From Mesorhizobium neociceri (lineage in GTDB: Bacteria; Pseudomonadota; Alphaproteobacteria; Rhizobiales; Rhizobiaceae): DNA of 64,000 bases. Position 1 is the first letter of the stretch, and each line of letters starts with the position of its first letter. A program made the translations under genes and the position numbers. Below, one piece after another: positions 36,358 to 44,539 of the stretch. The stretch lies in contig NZ_JACDTY010000016.1 in the NCBI RefSeq assembly GCF_013520985.1, positions 1 through 64,000 of the forward strand, given 5' to 3'. The notes under the pieces are model-generated. The model ran no database searches and was not told the DNA's origin. It was given only the letters and a program-made list of their open reading frames with translations.

Positions 36358-37587
36358 ATGGTTGACGCCACCGCGTCATTTGACGGCAATCGACTCGCCG
36401 CAAGCAAGGCGTCCGCGCGCGCACCGGCTGCCGACCAGACCAGCCAGTCGGTGTCGATCGCCGACGCTGCCGCACTCGCTTCTTATGGCGAATTCTGCGG
36501 TTCGGCGCTGTTTGCGCCGGCGCAGAGCGCTGAATGGGTCCGCGCCTGGACGGCGCAGGCCAATCCCGATGCCGTCATCGCCACGCTGAAAATCGAGGAC
36601 AGGCCGGTCTTTGCACTGGCACTAGAAATCACGCGAACTGGTCCATTCCGCGTTGCCCGCTTCATGGGTGGACGCCACGCCAACGGCAATTTCGCCACCG
36701 CCGATCCAGCATGGCTGGCAAAGACCGATGCCGGGGCGATCCGCAGGCTGGTGACGGCGATCGGCAAGGCGCGTCCCGATATCGACCTTGTAGCGCTGGA
36801 AAGGCTGCTGCCCGACCTTGATGGCGTTGCCAATCCGCTCGCGACATTCTCCAATTTTGCGAGCCCCAATCTGTCGCTTGCTGTCGATCTGGCCGGAGGT
36901 TTTGATGCCTTGCTCGCCCGCGCGAGCGGCAAGCGCAAGCGCAAAAAGCACCGTTCGCAGACGCGCAAGTTCGAGGCTGTCGGCAGTCATCGCCGCATCG
37001 AAGCACGGACCCCCGAAGACGTGAACAGGCTGCTTGACGCCTTCTTCGAGATGAAGGAATTCCGCTTCCGCAAAATGGGCATCGCCAATGTCTTTGGTGA
37101 GCCGGAGGTGCGCGCGTTCTTCCGCGCCCTGTTCGCCGGCGCGCTCACCGAAGAAAAGCCGTCCTTCGTGCTGCATGGGCTTGAGGTCGCCGGCAAGCTG
37201 CGCGCCATCACCGGCTCGAGCCGCTCGGGCAAACGGTTGATTTGCGAATTCGGAGCCATTGCCGAGGACGATCTCGGCCACACCAGCCCCGGCGATTTCC
37301 TGTTCTTCGACAACATCCAGGAAGCCTGCGAGACAGGTTTTGAAGTCTATGATTTCTCGGTCGGCGACGAGCCCTACAAGCGGCTCTGGTGCGATATCGA
37401 GAGCCAGCATTTCGAGGTGCTGGTGCCCCTGACGCTGAAGGGACACGCCCTTGCGTCGGCGCTTCGGCAAGGCGCGCGGGCGAAAGCCTTCATCAAGAAT
37501 AACCCGACGGTCTGGAAGCTGACCAAGATGCTGCGCCGCAAGGCTGCGGGACAGGCAGCGCCCGCGGCTACGGAAGACGAAAACTAG
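36358..37587 (+). CDS. GNAT/FemAB-like acyltransferase (BioF2-like, Acetyltransf_6)
   Basis: 409 residues. The C-terminal half has the FemAB/GNAT architecture: KRKRKKHRSQTRKFEAVG, then FFEMKEFRFRKMGIANVF, and later GDFLFFDNIQEACETGFEVYDF and GDEPYKRLWC, all typical of proteins found in exopolysaccharide and cellulose loci. It would transfer an acyl group to a sugar or lipid-linked intermediate. It is divergent from the polysaccharide deacetylase, and the two could act on the same glycan. It converges on gntR with a 3-bp gap. Confidence 0.8.
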   Translation: MVDATASFDGNRLAASKASARAPAADQTSQSVSIADAAALASYGEFCGSALFAPAQSAEWVRAWTAQANPDAVIATLKIEDRPVFALALEITRTGPFRVARFMGGRHANGNFATADPAWLAKTDAGAIRRLVTAIGKARPDIDLVALERLLPDLDGVANPLATFSNFASPNLSLAVDLAGGFDALLARASGKRKRKKHRSQTRKFEAVGSHRRIEARTPEDVNRLLDAFFEMKEFRFRKMGIANVFGEPEVRAFFRALFAGALTEEKPSFVLHGLEVAGKLRAITGSSRSGKRLICEFGAIAEDDLGHTSPGDFLFFDNIQEACETGFEVYDFSVGDEPYKRLWCDIESQHFEVLVPLTLKGHALASALRQGARAKAFIKNNPTVWKLTKMLRRKAAGQAAPAATEDEN

Positions 37588-37590
37588 CCG

Positions 37591-38304
37591 TCAAAACTTC
37601 AGAGCCTCGCGGAGCGCTGGACCGGCCCTGACTCGCAGGTCGAGATCAGCCTCGATGTGGTCGATATGGTGCAGCATCAGCCGGCTTGCCAAGCCGGAGT
37701 CGCCGCTCTCCACCGCGCCGACAATTTCCGTGTGCTCGCTGTGCCCGCAGGCCGACACGCCAGACCGTCCGTAAAGGGCGATGACCAGCGACGAACGCGC
37801 CACCAGTTCCTCCATGAAGCGCTGGAGAATGGCATTGCCGGCGACGGAGGCGAGCAGCAGGTGGAAATCGCCTGATGCCTTGATTTCTGAGCGCCGAGCG
37901 GTCGGTCCGCGCTCGGCGATGAAGCGGCCCTCCTCGTCGAGTTGCGCCCGGAACGCTGCGATATCGGTGGCTGTGACCCGCCCGCAAGCAGCGATCGCGA
38001 TGCCCGGCTCGATCAGCCGGCGGGAGGCGAACACCTGGCGGGCTTCCTCGGGCGACGGGTTGGCAACGAAGGCGCCGCGGTTTCGCTCGATACGCACCAA
38101 CCCCTCGAAGGACAGCATCTGCAGCGCCGCGCGCGCGACGGTGCGCGACACGTCAAACAGCGTGCCGACCTCGCCTTCCGAAAGCTTGGTGCCTGGCGCC
38201 AGCCGACGGTCGACGATGGCGTCGCGCAGATTGTCGCGGATCGCCTGGGCGCGATCCTGATTGGCGCTATCGGCTGCGGAATAGATCTGATCGGCAATGT
38301 TCAT
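37591..38304 (-). CDS. GntR-family transcriptional regulator (FadR subgroup)
   Basis: 237 residues from the ATG at 38304; a longer open frame upstream has no support. The winged helix (RDAIVDRRLAPGTKLSEGEV, then LFDVSRTVARAALQMLSFEGLV) is followed by an FCD ligand-binding domain with its metal histidines (GDFHLLLASVAGN, HSEHTEIVGAVESGD, LMLHHIDHIE). It is divergent from the ABC operon starting at 38567 across 262 bp with two strong palindromes, so it is presumably the operon's repressor. Confidence 0.92.
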   Translation of the reverse strand: MNIADQIYSAADSANQDRAQAIRDNLRDAIVDRRLAPGTKLSEGEVGTLFDVSRTVARAALQMLSFEGLVRIERNRGAFVANPSPEEARQVFASRRLIEPGIAIAACGRVTATDIAAFRAQLDEEGRFIAERGPTARRSEIKASGDFHLLLASVAGNAILQRFMEELVARSSLVIALYGRSGVSACGHSEHTEIVGAVESGDSGLASRLMLHHIDHIEADLDLRVRAGPALREALKF

Positions 38305-38397
38305 GGCGATGATGTTCCCGGCCTCTTCTAGCGCGACTCGTCCGCGCCGCACGAGAGGCAAAGTGGACACGAAGGCAAAAATAATTGCATACGATTC

Positions 38398-38416
38398 TTG
38401 TGCAGATCGCGCACAA
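38398..38416. promoter_or_regulatory. GntR-type operator 1
   Basis: TTGTGC (38398-38403) and GCACAA (38411-38416) form 6-bp arms seven bases apart. The half-site is the same as in the perfect palindrome just downstream. It lies between the divergent gntR and ABC genes. Confidence 0.6.
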
Positions 38417-38427
38417 TCGCCCATAAT

Positions 38428-38442
38428 TTGTGCAATGCACAA
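38428..38442. promoter_or_regulatory. GntR-type operator 2
   Basis: TTGTGCAATGCACAA is a perfect 15-bp palindrome with a single central base, of the T-GT-N-AC-A form bound by FadR-subgroup GntR proteins. Its distance of about 125 bp from either start codon suits control of both transcripts. Confidence 0.7.
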
Positions 38443-38566
38443 GCCAGCCAATCAGATAGGCAACAATCCGGTATCCTGATTTTTCAGACAATTCAATTGC
38501 TTGGCCGCTCGCCCCCGAACTGGCACGCATGATGCTTTGATTAATGCGACCAAACGAGGAACCTGG

Positions 38567-39655
38567 ATGTCCAAAGCCGCCGAGATCGACATCGTGTCCG
38601 TTTCGAAAGTTTACGGAATGACGACCGCCGTCGAGGCCATCAGCCTGAAGATACCGGCAGGCACCTATTGCTGCCTGCTGGGTCCCTCCGGCTGCGGCAA
38701 GACCTCGACGCTGCGCATGATCGCCGGGCATGAAAGCATTTCATCGGGCGATGTCCGCCTCGGCAACACCGTCGTCACCGACCTGCCGCCGGCAAAGCGT
38801 GGCACGGCGATGATGTTCCAGTCCTATGCACTGTTCCCGCATCTCGACCTTGTCGACAATGTAGCCTTCAGCCTGAAGATGAAGGGCGTCGACAAGGAGC
38901 AGCGCCGCGCCAAGGCACTCGACATGCTCAAGCTGATGCAGATGGAGGCCTATGCGACGCGCCGGCCTGCGCAGCTTTCCGGCGGCCAGCAGCAGCGCGT
39001 GGCGCTGGCCCGCGCGCTGATCACCGATCCCGAGGCGCTGCTGCTCGATGAGCCGCTGTCGGCGCTCGACCCGTTCCTGAAGATACGCATGCGCGCCGAA
39101 CTGAAGAAATTGCAGACCTCGCTCGGCATAACCTTTGTCCACGTCACCCACAGCCAGGAGGAGGCCATGGCCTTGGCGGACCTGATCGTGGTGATGAATG
39201 ACGGCCGCATCGAACAGGCCGCCCCCCCGCGCGAGGTGTTCGAGCGGCCGGCCACCGCCTTCGTCGCGCGCTTCATGGGCGACCACAATGTCATATCCGG
39301 CCGGGTCACCTGCGAGCGCGACGGCATGGTCGTATTCGACGTCAATGGCGGCGGCTCGCTCGCTGCCTGCGGACGAGGCCAGGAAGCGGGAGCCTCGATC
39401 GACATCGCGATCCGCACCGACCATGTGCGCATCGGCGAGCCACCCTCGCCCGGCCTCGGCTTCACCGGCATCGTCTCCAACATCGAATATCGCGGCGCCA
39501 CGGTGAAGCTGTCGATCACCGGCGCCGGTATCGACGATTTCACCGTCATCATCGACGACTCCGACTTCTTCGCCCGACCCGTCGCTCTTGGCGACGCCGT
39601 ACCGCTCGCGTGGGATTCCGAGGACGCCATCGTCCTCGGGCGCATTCATTCATGA
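38567..39655 (+). CDS. ABC transporter ATP-binding protein (PotA-like)
   Basis: 362 residues from the ATG at 38567, after GAGGA. Walker A is GPSGCGKTS (39-47), the signature is LSGGQQQRVALARAL, Walker B is LLLDEPLSALD and the H-loop THSQEEA. The N-terminal EIDIVSVSKVYG and the C-terminal TOBE domain with RTDHVRIGEP fit the spermidine/putrescine group. It heads an operon of binding protein, two permeases, racemase and acetyltransferase. Confidence 0.93.
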   Translation: MSKAAEIDIVSVSKVYGMTTAVEAISLKIPAGTYCCLLGPSGCGKTSTLRMIAGHESISSGDVRLGNTVVTDLPPAKRGTAMMFQSYALFPHLDLVDNVAFSLKMKGVDKEQRRAKALDMLKLMQMEAYATRRPAQLSGGQQQRVALARALITDPEALLLDEPLSALDPFLKIRMRAELKKLQTSLGITFVHVTHSQEEAMALADLIVVMNDGRIEQAAPPREVFERPATAFVARFMGDHNVISGRVTCERDGMVVFDVNGGGSLAACGRGQEAGASIDIAIRTDHVRIGEPPSPGLGFTGIVSNIEYRGATVKLSITGAGIDDFTVIIDDSDFFARPVALGDAVPLAWDSEDAIVLGRIHS

Positions 39656-39689
39656 ATTCAACGAAGCAAAACAAAACAGGGGAATAAGC

Positions 39690-40979
39690 ATGACAAACAC
39701 TATAGAAACCAAGACTGGCATTTCGCGCCGCTCGCTGCTCAAGACGGGTGCCGCCGCCGTCGGCCTCGCCGCAGGTTCGGGCGTCATCCCAGGCTTCCCG
39801 ACCATCTGGGCGCAGTCCAACATCACGCTGCGCCAGTTCGGCACCGGCGTGTCGAACCTGAATGCCATTGCCGACAAGTGCAAGGCCGACCTCGGCATCA
39901 CGCTGGAAATGACGGCGACCGATTCCGATGCCGCAGCCCAGCGCGCCGTGACCCAGCCCGACAGCTACGACATCGCCGACATCGAATACTGGATCTGCAA
40001 GAAGGTGTTCCCGAGCGGCGTGCTTCAGCCGATGGATGTCAGCAAGTTGAAATACTACGACGAGCTGGTGCCGCTGTTCAAAACCGGCAAGCTGACTGCG
40101 GATAGCGTCATCGCCCAGGGCACCGCGCCGCACACCGTCGGCTATGTCGAGGCGCAGGACTCAAAGACCTTCGCCAAGGCGCCGACCAACTGGTTCACCA
40201 TGGTGCCCACCATCTACAACGCCGATACATTGGGCATCCGGCCCGACCTCGTCGGCCGCGACATCACCACCTGGGCCGACATCATGGACCCGGCCTTCAA
40301 GGGCAAGACAGCTATCCTCAACATTCCGTCCATCGGCATCATGGATGCGGCCATGATCATGGAGGCCACCGGCAACATCAAATATGCCGACAAGGGCAAC
40401 ATGACCAAGGAAGAAATCGACAAGACGATCGACTTCCTGATCAAGGCCAAGCAGGCCGGCCAGTTTCGTGCGTTCTGGAAGTCGTTCGACGAGAGCGTCA
40501 ACCTCATGGCATCGGGCGAAGTGGTCATCCAGTCGATGTGGTCACCGGCCGTCGCTGCCGTGCGCTCCAAGGGCATCGCCTGCCGCTTCCAGCCGCTCAA
40601 GGAAGGCTACCGCTCATGGGGCGGCGGCCTTGGCCTTGCCGCCCATCTCAAGGGCGCCGAGCTCGACGCGGCCTACGAATACATCAACTGGTATACGTCA
40701 GGCTGGGTTGGCGGCTATCTGAATCGCCAAGGCTACTACTCGGCCAATATGGTCTCGGCCAAGAAGTTCATGTCCGAGGACGAATGGGGCTACTGGATCG
40801 AGGGCAAGCCCGCCAAGGGCGAGATCAAGGCACCGGATGGCACCGTCATGGAAAAGGCCGGCGCCGTGCGCGACGGCGGCTCGTTCGAAGAACGCATGGG
40901 CAAGGTCGCCTGCTGGAACTCGGTCATGGACGAGGACCGCTACATGGTTAAGCGCTGGAATGAGTTTATCGCGGCGTAA
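39690..40979 (+). CDS. Polyamine-type ABC binding protein with Tat signal
   Basis: 429 residues from the ATG at 39690, preceded by AGGGGAA. The signal ISRRSLLKTGAAAVGLAAGS is a twin-arginine type. The mature protein is of the PotD/AfuA fold (extracellular solute-binding family 1): ITLRQFGTGVSNLNAIADKC at the start and WADIMDPAFKGKTAILNIPS in the middle. The ligand is unknown; polyamine, amino-acid derivative or opine-like compounds are all carried by this class. An 11-bp hairpin follows in the gap before the permease gene. Confidence 0.88.
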   Translation: MTNTIETKTGISRRSLLKTGAAAVGLAAGSGVIPGFPTIWAQSNITLRQFGTGVSNLNAIADKCKADLGITLEMTATDSDAAAQRAVTQPDSYDIADIEYWICKKVFPSGVLQPMDVSKLKYYDELVPLFKTGKLTADSVIAQGTAPHTVGYVEAQDSKTFAKAPTNWFTMVPTIYNADTLGIRPDLVGRDITTWADIMDPAFKGKTAILNIPSIGIMDAAMIMEATGNIKYADKGNMTKEEIDKTIDFLIKAKQAGQFRAFWKSFDESVNLMASGEVVIQSMWSPAVAAVRSKGIACRFQPLKEGYRSWGGGLGLAAHLKGAELDAAYEYINWYTSGWVGGYLNRQGYYSANMVSAKKFMSEDEWGYWIEGKPAKGEIKAPDGTVMEKAGAVRDGGSFEERMGKVACWNSVMDEDRYMVKRWNEFIAA

Positions 40980-41004
40980 GGGAACAGCCAGCGCCCCTCC
41001 TCTA

Positions 41005-41032
41005 CCCCTTCTCCCGTTTCTGGGAGAAGGGG
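41005..41032 (+). repeat. Intercistronic hairpin
   Basis: CCCCTTCTCCC (41005-41015) and GGGAGAAGGGG (41022-41032) are perfect 11-bp arms around a six-base loop. There is no T-run, so it is not an obvious terminator. It could protect the binding-protein mRNA from 3' decay. Its sequence is the core of the palindromic family seen at 7624. Confidence 0.75.
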
Positions 41033-41068
41033 CCCCGCTCAGGCCGCATCGCCAACCCGAGAGCATTG

Positions 41069-41980
41069 ATGACAGTCGCGCTTGAACGCCCCGCCATCGC
41101 CGCCGCTAATCCCAGCAAGCGCCGCCGCTTCTCGCACGGTGCCGTCACGCCCTATTTGCAGTCAGCGCCGCTGGCGCTCATCCTCGGTGCGTTCCTGCTT
41201 CTACCCATCATCATGATCGTCGTCGTTTCCTTCTGGGACTACGACTTCGCCGCCATGTATCCGGATTTGCTGACCACCAACTATTCCGACGTGCTTGGCT
41301 CCTGGGTGACGTGGAAGACCTATCTCAACACCATCAAATTCGCTGCCATCGTCTGGGCGCTGACCTTGTTCATCGGCTTCTGGGTAGCCTATTTCCTGGC
41401 CTTCCACATCCGCACTACGGCCATGCAGATGGTGCTGTTCCTGGTCTGCACCGTGCCGTTCCTGACTTCCAACATCATCCGCATGATCTCGTGGATCCCG
41501 GTTCTTGGCCGCAACGGGCTGATCAACTCGACGCTGGTGCATATGGGGCTGGTGCCGAAGCCGATCGAATGGCTGCTCTATTCGGAATTCGCCGTGGTGC
41601 TGGCCATGGTGCATCTCTACACGCTGTTCATGGTGACGCCGATCTTCAACACGTTGATGCGCATCGATCGCTCGCTGGTCGAGGCCGCGCGCGATGCCGG
41701 CGCGTCCGGCTGGCAGGTGCTATGGAACGTCATCATCCCCCTGGCCAAGCCCGGCATGGCGATCGGCACCATCTTCGTCGTCACGCTGGTGATGGCCGAT
41801 TTCTCCACCGTGCAGGTGATGTCGGGCGGCCAGAGCGCGTCGGTCGCATTGATGATGAAGAACCAGATGTCGCTGCTGCAGTATCCCGCAGCCGCCGCCA
41901 ATGCCGTGGTGTTGCTGGTGTTGGTGCTGTTGATGGTCGCCGGCATCCTGCGCATCGTCGACATCCGCAAGGAGCTTTGA
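41069..41980 (+). CDS. ABC transporter permease (PotB-like)
   Basis: 303 residues from the ATG at 41069. Six membrane segments are seen, and the EAA coupling loop is EAARDAGASGWQVLWNVIIP. The segment TVPFLTSNIIRMISWIPVLGRNGLIN is characteristic of the PotB half of polyamine-type importers. It lies one base upstream of the partner permease. Confidence 0.93.
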   Translation: MTVALERPAIAAANPSKRRRFSHGAVTPYLQSAPLALILGAFLLLPIIMIVVVSFWDYDFAAMYPDLLTTNYSDVLGSWVTWKTYLNTIKFAAIVWALTLFIGFWVAYFLAFHIRTTAMQMVLFLVCTVPFLTSNIIRMISWIPVLGRNGLINSTLVHMGLVPKPIEWLLYSEFAVVLAMVHLYTLFMVTPIFNTLMRIDRSLVEAARDAGASGWQVLWNVIIPLAKPGMAIGTIFVVTLVMADFSTVQVMSGGQSASVALMMKNQMSLLQYPAAAANAVVLLVLVLLMVAGILRIVDIRKEL

Positions 41981-41981
41981 G

Positions 41982-42800
41982 GTGAGCCACGAAAAACGCA
42001 CCTTCGAATTCTATGTGCTTGCGGCCTTCTTCACTCTGTTCGTCCTGTTCCTCTATGGCCCGCTGTCGGCGATCCTGATCCTTTCTTTCCAAGGCGAGAC
42101 CGGCGGCCTCACCTTCCCGCTCAATGGCGTGTCGCTGCACTGGTTCGCCAACCTGTTCGAGCGCCAGGCGGTCGGCGATTTCGGCGGCAGCTTCAAGCGC
42201 TCGCTCGTGCTCGGCCTGATGGTGATGATCGTCACCGTCGTCGTGTCGCTGCTGGCAGGGCTCGCTTTCCGGCAAAAATTTCGTGGCGCCACCGCGTTGT
42301 TCTACCTGGCGGTCGCCAGCCTCGTCGTACCCTCGATCATCATATCGTTGGGCATCGGCGTGGTCTTCCAGCAGGTCGGCTTCCGCCCGGCCTGGTACAC
42401 GTCAGCCTTCGGCGCGCACCTGACCTGGACCTTGCCCTTCGGCGTGCTCATCATGTTCGCCGTCTTCAACCGCTTCTCGCCCGCCTATGAGGAAGCCGCG
42501 CGTGACCTGGGCGCCAACTCCTGGCAGACCTTCGCGCATGTCGTGCTGCCGATGATCGCGCCGAGCCTGATTGGCGTCGGCCTGTTCGGCTTCACGCTGT
42601 CCTATGACGAGTTCGCCCGCACGCTGATGACGTCGGGCACCTTCAACACGCTGCCGCTCGAGATCTACGGCATGACCACCAATGTCACGACGCCGGTGCT
42701 CTACGCACTGGGCACGGTGACCACCGTGTTCTCCTTCCTGGTGATCCTGGCCACACTGGGCGCCATCCTCTATGTCGGCCGCAGGCGGGCCAGGGTTTGA
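41982..42800 (+). CDS. ABC transporter permease (PotC-like)
   Basis: 272 residues from a GTG start one base after the PotB-like stop, so the two are translationally coupled. Six membrane segments; the EAA loop is EEAARDLGANSWQTFAHVVLP. The segment FTLSYDEFARTLMTSG is the PotC-type region after it. It forms the second half of the import channel. Confidence 0.93.
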   Translation: MSHEKRTFEFYVLAAFFTLFVLFLYGPLSAILILSFQGETGGLTFPLNGVSLHWFANLFERQAVGDFGGSFKRSLVLGLMVMIVTVVVSLLAGLAFRQKFRGATALFYLAVASLVVPSIIISLGIGVVFQQVGFRPAWYTSAFGAHLTWTLPFGVLIMFAVFNRFSPAYEEAARDLGANSWQTFAHVVLPMIAPSLIGVGLFGFTLSYDEFARTLMTSGTFNTLPLEIYGMTTNVTTPVLYALGTVTTVFSFLVILATLGAILYVGRRRARV

Positions 42801-42802
42801 TT

Positions 42803-43549
42803 GTGCAGATACTGGTGGTGAACCCCAACACGACGGCGAGCATGACTGATACGATCGCGGCAGCGGCGCGCGGCGTCGCCGGCGCCTTGACCGAGGTGAT
42901 CGCGGTCACCTCCTCGATGGGTCCGGCCTCGATCGAGGGCTATTATGACGAGGCATTGGCCGTGCCCGGCCTTTTGATGGAGATCGCTGCCGGCGAACGG
43001 GCCGGGGCGCAGGCCGCCATCATCGCCTGCTTCGACGATACGGGCCTGGATGCGGCACGCGCCATGGCCTCCATTCCGGTCATCGGCATCTGTGAGGCCG
43101 CACTCAGTGTCGCCTCGTACATTGCCCAGCGCTTCACAGTCGTAACGACCACCGAACGCTCGCGTGTCCCTGTCGAGGGGCTGGTGCAGCGCTACGGCAT
43201 GGCCGGTCGCGCCCGCGTACGCGCCGCCGACATTGCGGTCCTTGCACTTGAAGATCCGGCGTCGGGCGCCGTCGAGAAACTGCGCGGCGAGATTGCCCGT
43301 GCGATTGAGGAGGACCGCGCGGAGGCCATCGTCCTCGGCTGCGCCGGCATGGCCGACCTCGCCCACCAATTGCAGGAGGAGTTCGACCTGCCGGTCATCG
43401 ACGGCGTCGGCGCGGCGGTCAAGCAGGCCGAGGCGCTGATCGCCTTGGGGCTGTCGACCTCGAAGCGCGGTGCCTATGCCAGCCCGCTGGCCAAGTCCTA
43501 CCGCGGCGTGCTGAAATCCTTCTCGCCCGGGACTATCGCCGCGGAGTGA
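42803..43549 (+). CDS. Aspartate/glutamate/hydantoin racemase family protein
   Basis: 248 residues from a GTG at 42803, two bases after the permease stop; a TTG at 42797 is the alternative. The racemase has two catalytic cysteines, seen in IIACFDDTGLDAAR and IVLGCAGMADLAHQL. The N-terminal ILVVNPNTTASMTDTI and the EAALSVASYIAQRFTVVTTT segment are typical of hydantoin and Asp/Glu racemases. Its place as the fifth gene of an ABC operon suggests that the imported compound, or its product, is a D- or L-amino acid or hydantoin. Confidence 0.88.
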   Translation: MQILVVNPNTTASMTDTIAAAARGVAGALTEVIAVTSSMGPASIEGYYDEALAVPGLLMEIAAGERAGAQAAIIACFDDTGLDAARAMASIPVIGICEAALSVASYIAQRFTVVTTTERSRVPVEGLVQRYGMAGRARVRAADIAVLALEDPASGAVEKLRGEIARAIEEDRAEAIVLGCAGMADLAHQLQEEFDLPVIDGVGAAVKQAEALIALGLSTSKRGAYASPLAKSYRGVLKSFSPGTIAAE

Positions 43550-43552
43550 GCC

Positions 43553-44389
43553 ATGAAGCCGACCATCCGTGCGCTGTCACTGCAAGAACTGGCCGTTCTA
43601 ATCGACTGGGCGGCCGCCGAAGGCTGGAACCCTGGCCTTGACGATGCCACCGCGTTTCAGCCAACCGACCCTGAAGGCTTCATCGGCGCCTTTGTCGGCA
43701 ACGAGTTGGTCGCAGCCATATCGGCTGTCGCCTATGGCAGCAATTTCGGTTTCATCGGTCTCTACATCTGCCGACCAGATGTGCGCGGCCAAGGCCATGG
43801 CAAAGCGGTCTGGAGCGTCGGCATGGCCAGGCTGGCCGGCCGAACGGTCGGCCTCGACGGCGTCGCGGCGCAGTTGGCTAACTACCGGCGTAAGGGATTC
43901 AGGCCAGCTTACGAAACCATCCGCTTCAGCGGCCGTACCGCGGCCCCGCCCGTCCGAAGCGAAGGGGTGCGCATGATAACCACGCAACTCGTGCCCGACA
44001 TCATCGCCTATGACGCCCGCTGTTTCCCCGCACCTCGGCGAGCCTTCCTGCACCGTTGGGCACAGCCACCGCATTGCGGGTTCGCCGCGATCAGTCCACG
44101 CGGTACTATAGGTTACGCCGTGGCTCGTCCCTGCCGTTCGGGTTACAAGATCGGCCCGCTGTTTGCCGACGACACCGAGACCGCGATGCAACTCTTGGGC
44201 GGTCTGGCTGGTGCATGCGAAGGCGGCGACCTGCATATCGACGTTCCAGCCGACAATATCGATTTCACTACGGCGCTTGCAGCGATTGGTTTCAGGCCGA
44301 CCTTCACCACCACCCGCATGTACAAAGGCCCGCCTCCGAAGATCGACTCGCGCCGAATATTTGGCGTGACGACCCTGGAGTTAGGGTAG
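43553..44389 (+). CDS. GNAT acetyltransferase, two-domain YitH-like
   Basis: 278 residues, 3 bp after the racemase. The N-terminal GNAT domain has the acetyl-CoA loop YICRPDVRGQGHGKAVWS and GLDGVAAQLANYRRKGF. A C-terminal domain (AISPRGTIGYAVARPCRSGY, then KIGPLFADDTETAMQLL) matches the second acetyltransferase-like domain of YitH-type proteins. The acceptor is unknown; it probably modifies the compound handled by the operon. It is the last gene. The next 150 bp hold no clear terminator. Confidence 0.85.
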   Translation: MKPTIRALSLQELAVLIDWAAAEGWNPGLDDATAFQPTDPEGFIGAFVGNELVAAISAVAYGSNFGFIGLYICRPDVRGQGHGKAVWSVGMARLAGRTVGLDGVAAQLANYRRKGFRPAYETIRFSGRTAAPPVRSEGVRMITTQLVPDIIAYDARCFPAPRRAFLHRWAQPPHCGFAAISPRGTIGYAVARPCRSGYKIGPLFADDTETAMQLLGGLAGACEGGDLHIDVPADNIDFTTALAAIGFRPTFTTTRMYKGPPPKIDSRRIFGVTTLELG

Positions 44390-44539
44390 ATTCCGGCGCA
44401 GCCTGACAGGCTTGGCCAGGCGCTTGCGCTTCTTCACACCGCGCAGCTGACAGCTTTGGTTTTTGGGAGCCGGCGCGCAATGGACGATCGACTCTGCAAG
44501 AAACTGGTGGGCGCCGCCTAAGTAGAATTGTCTGATGTC

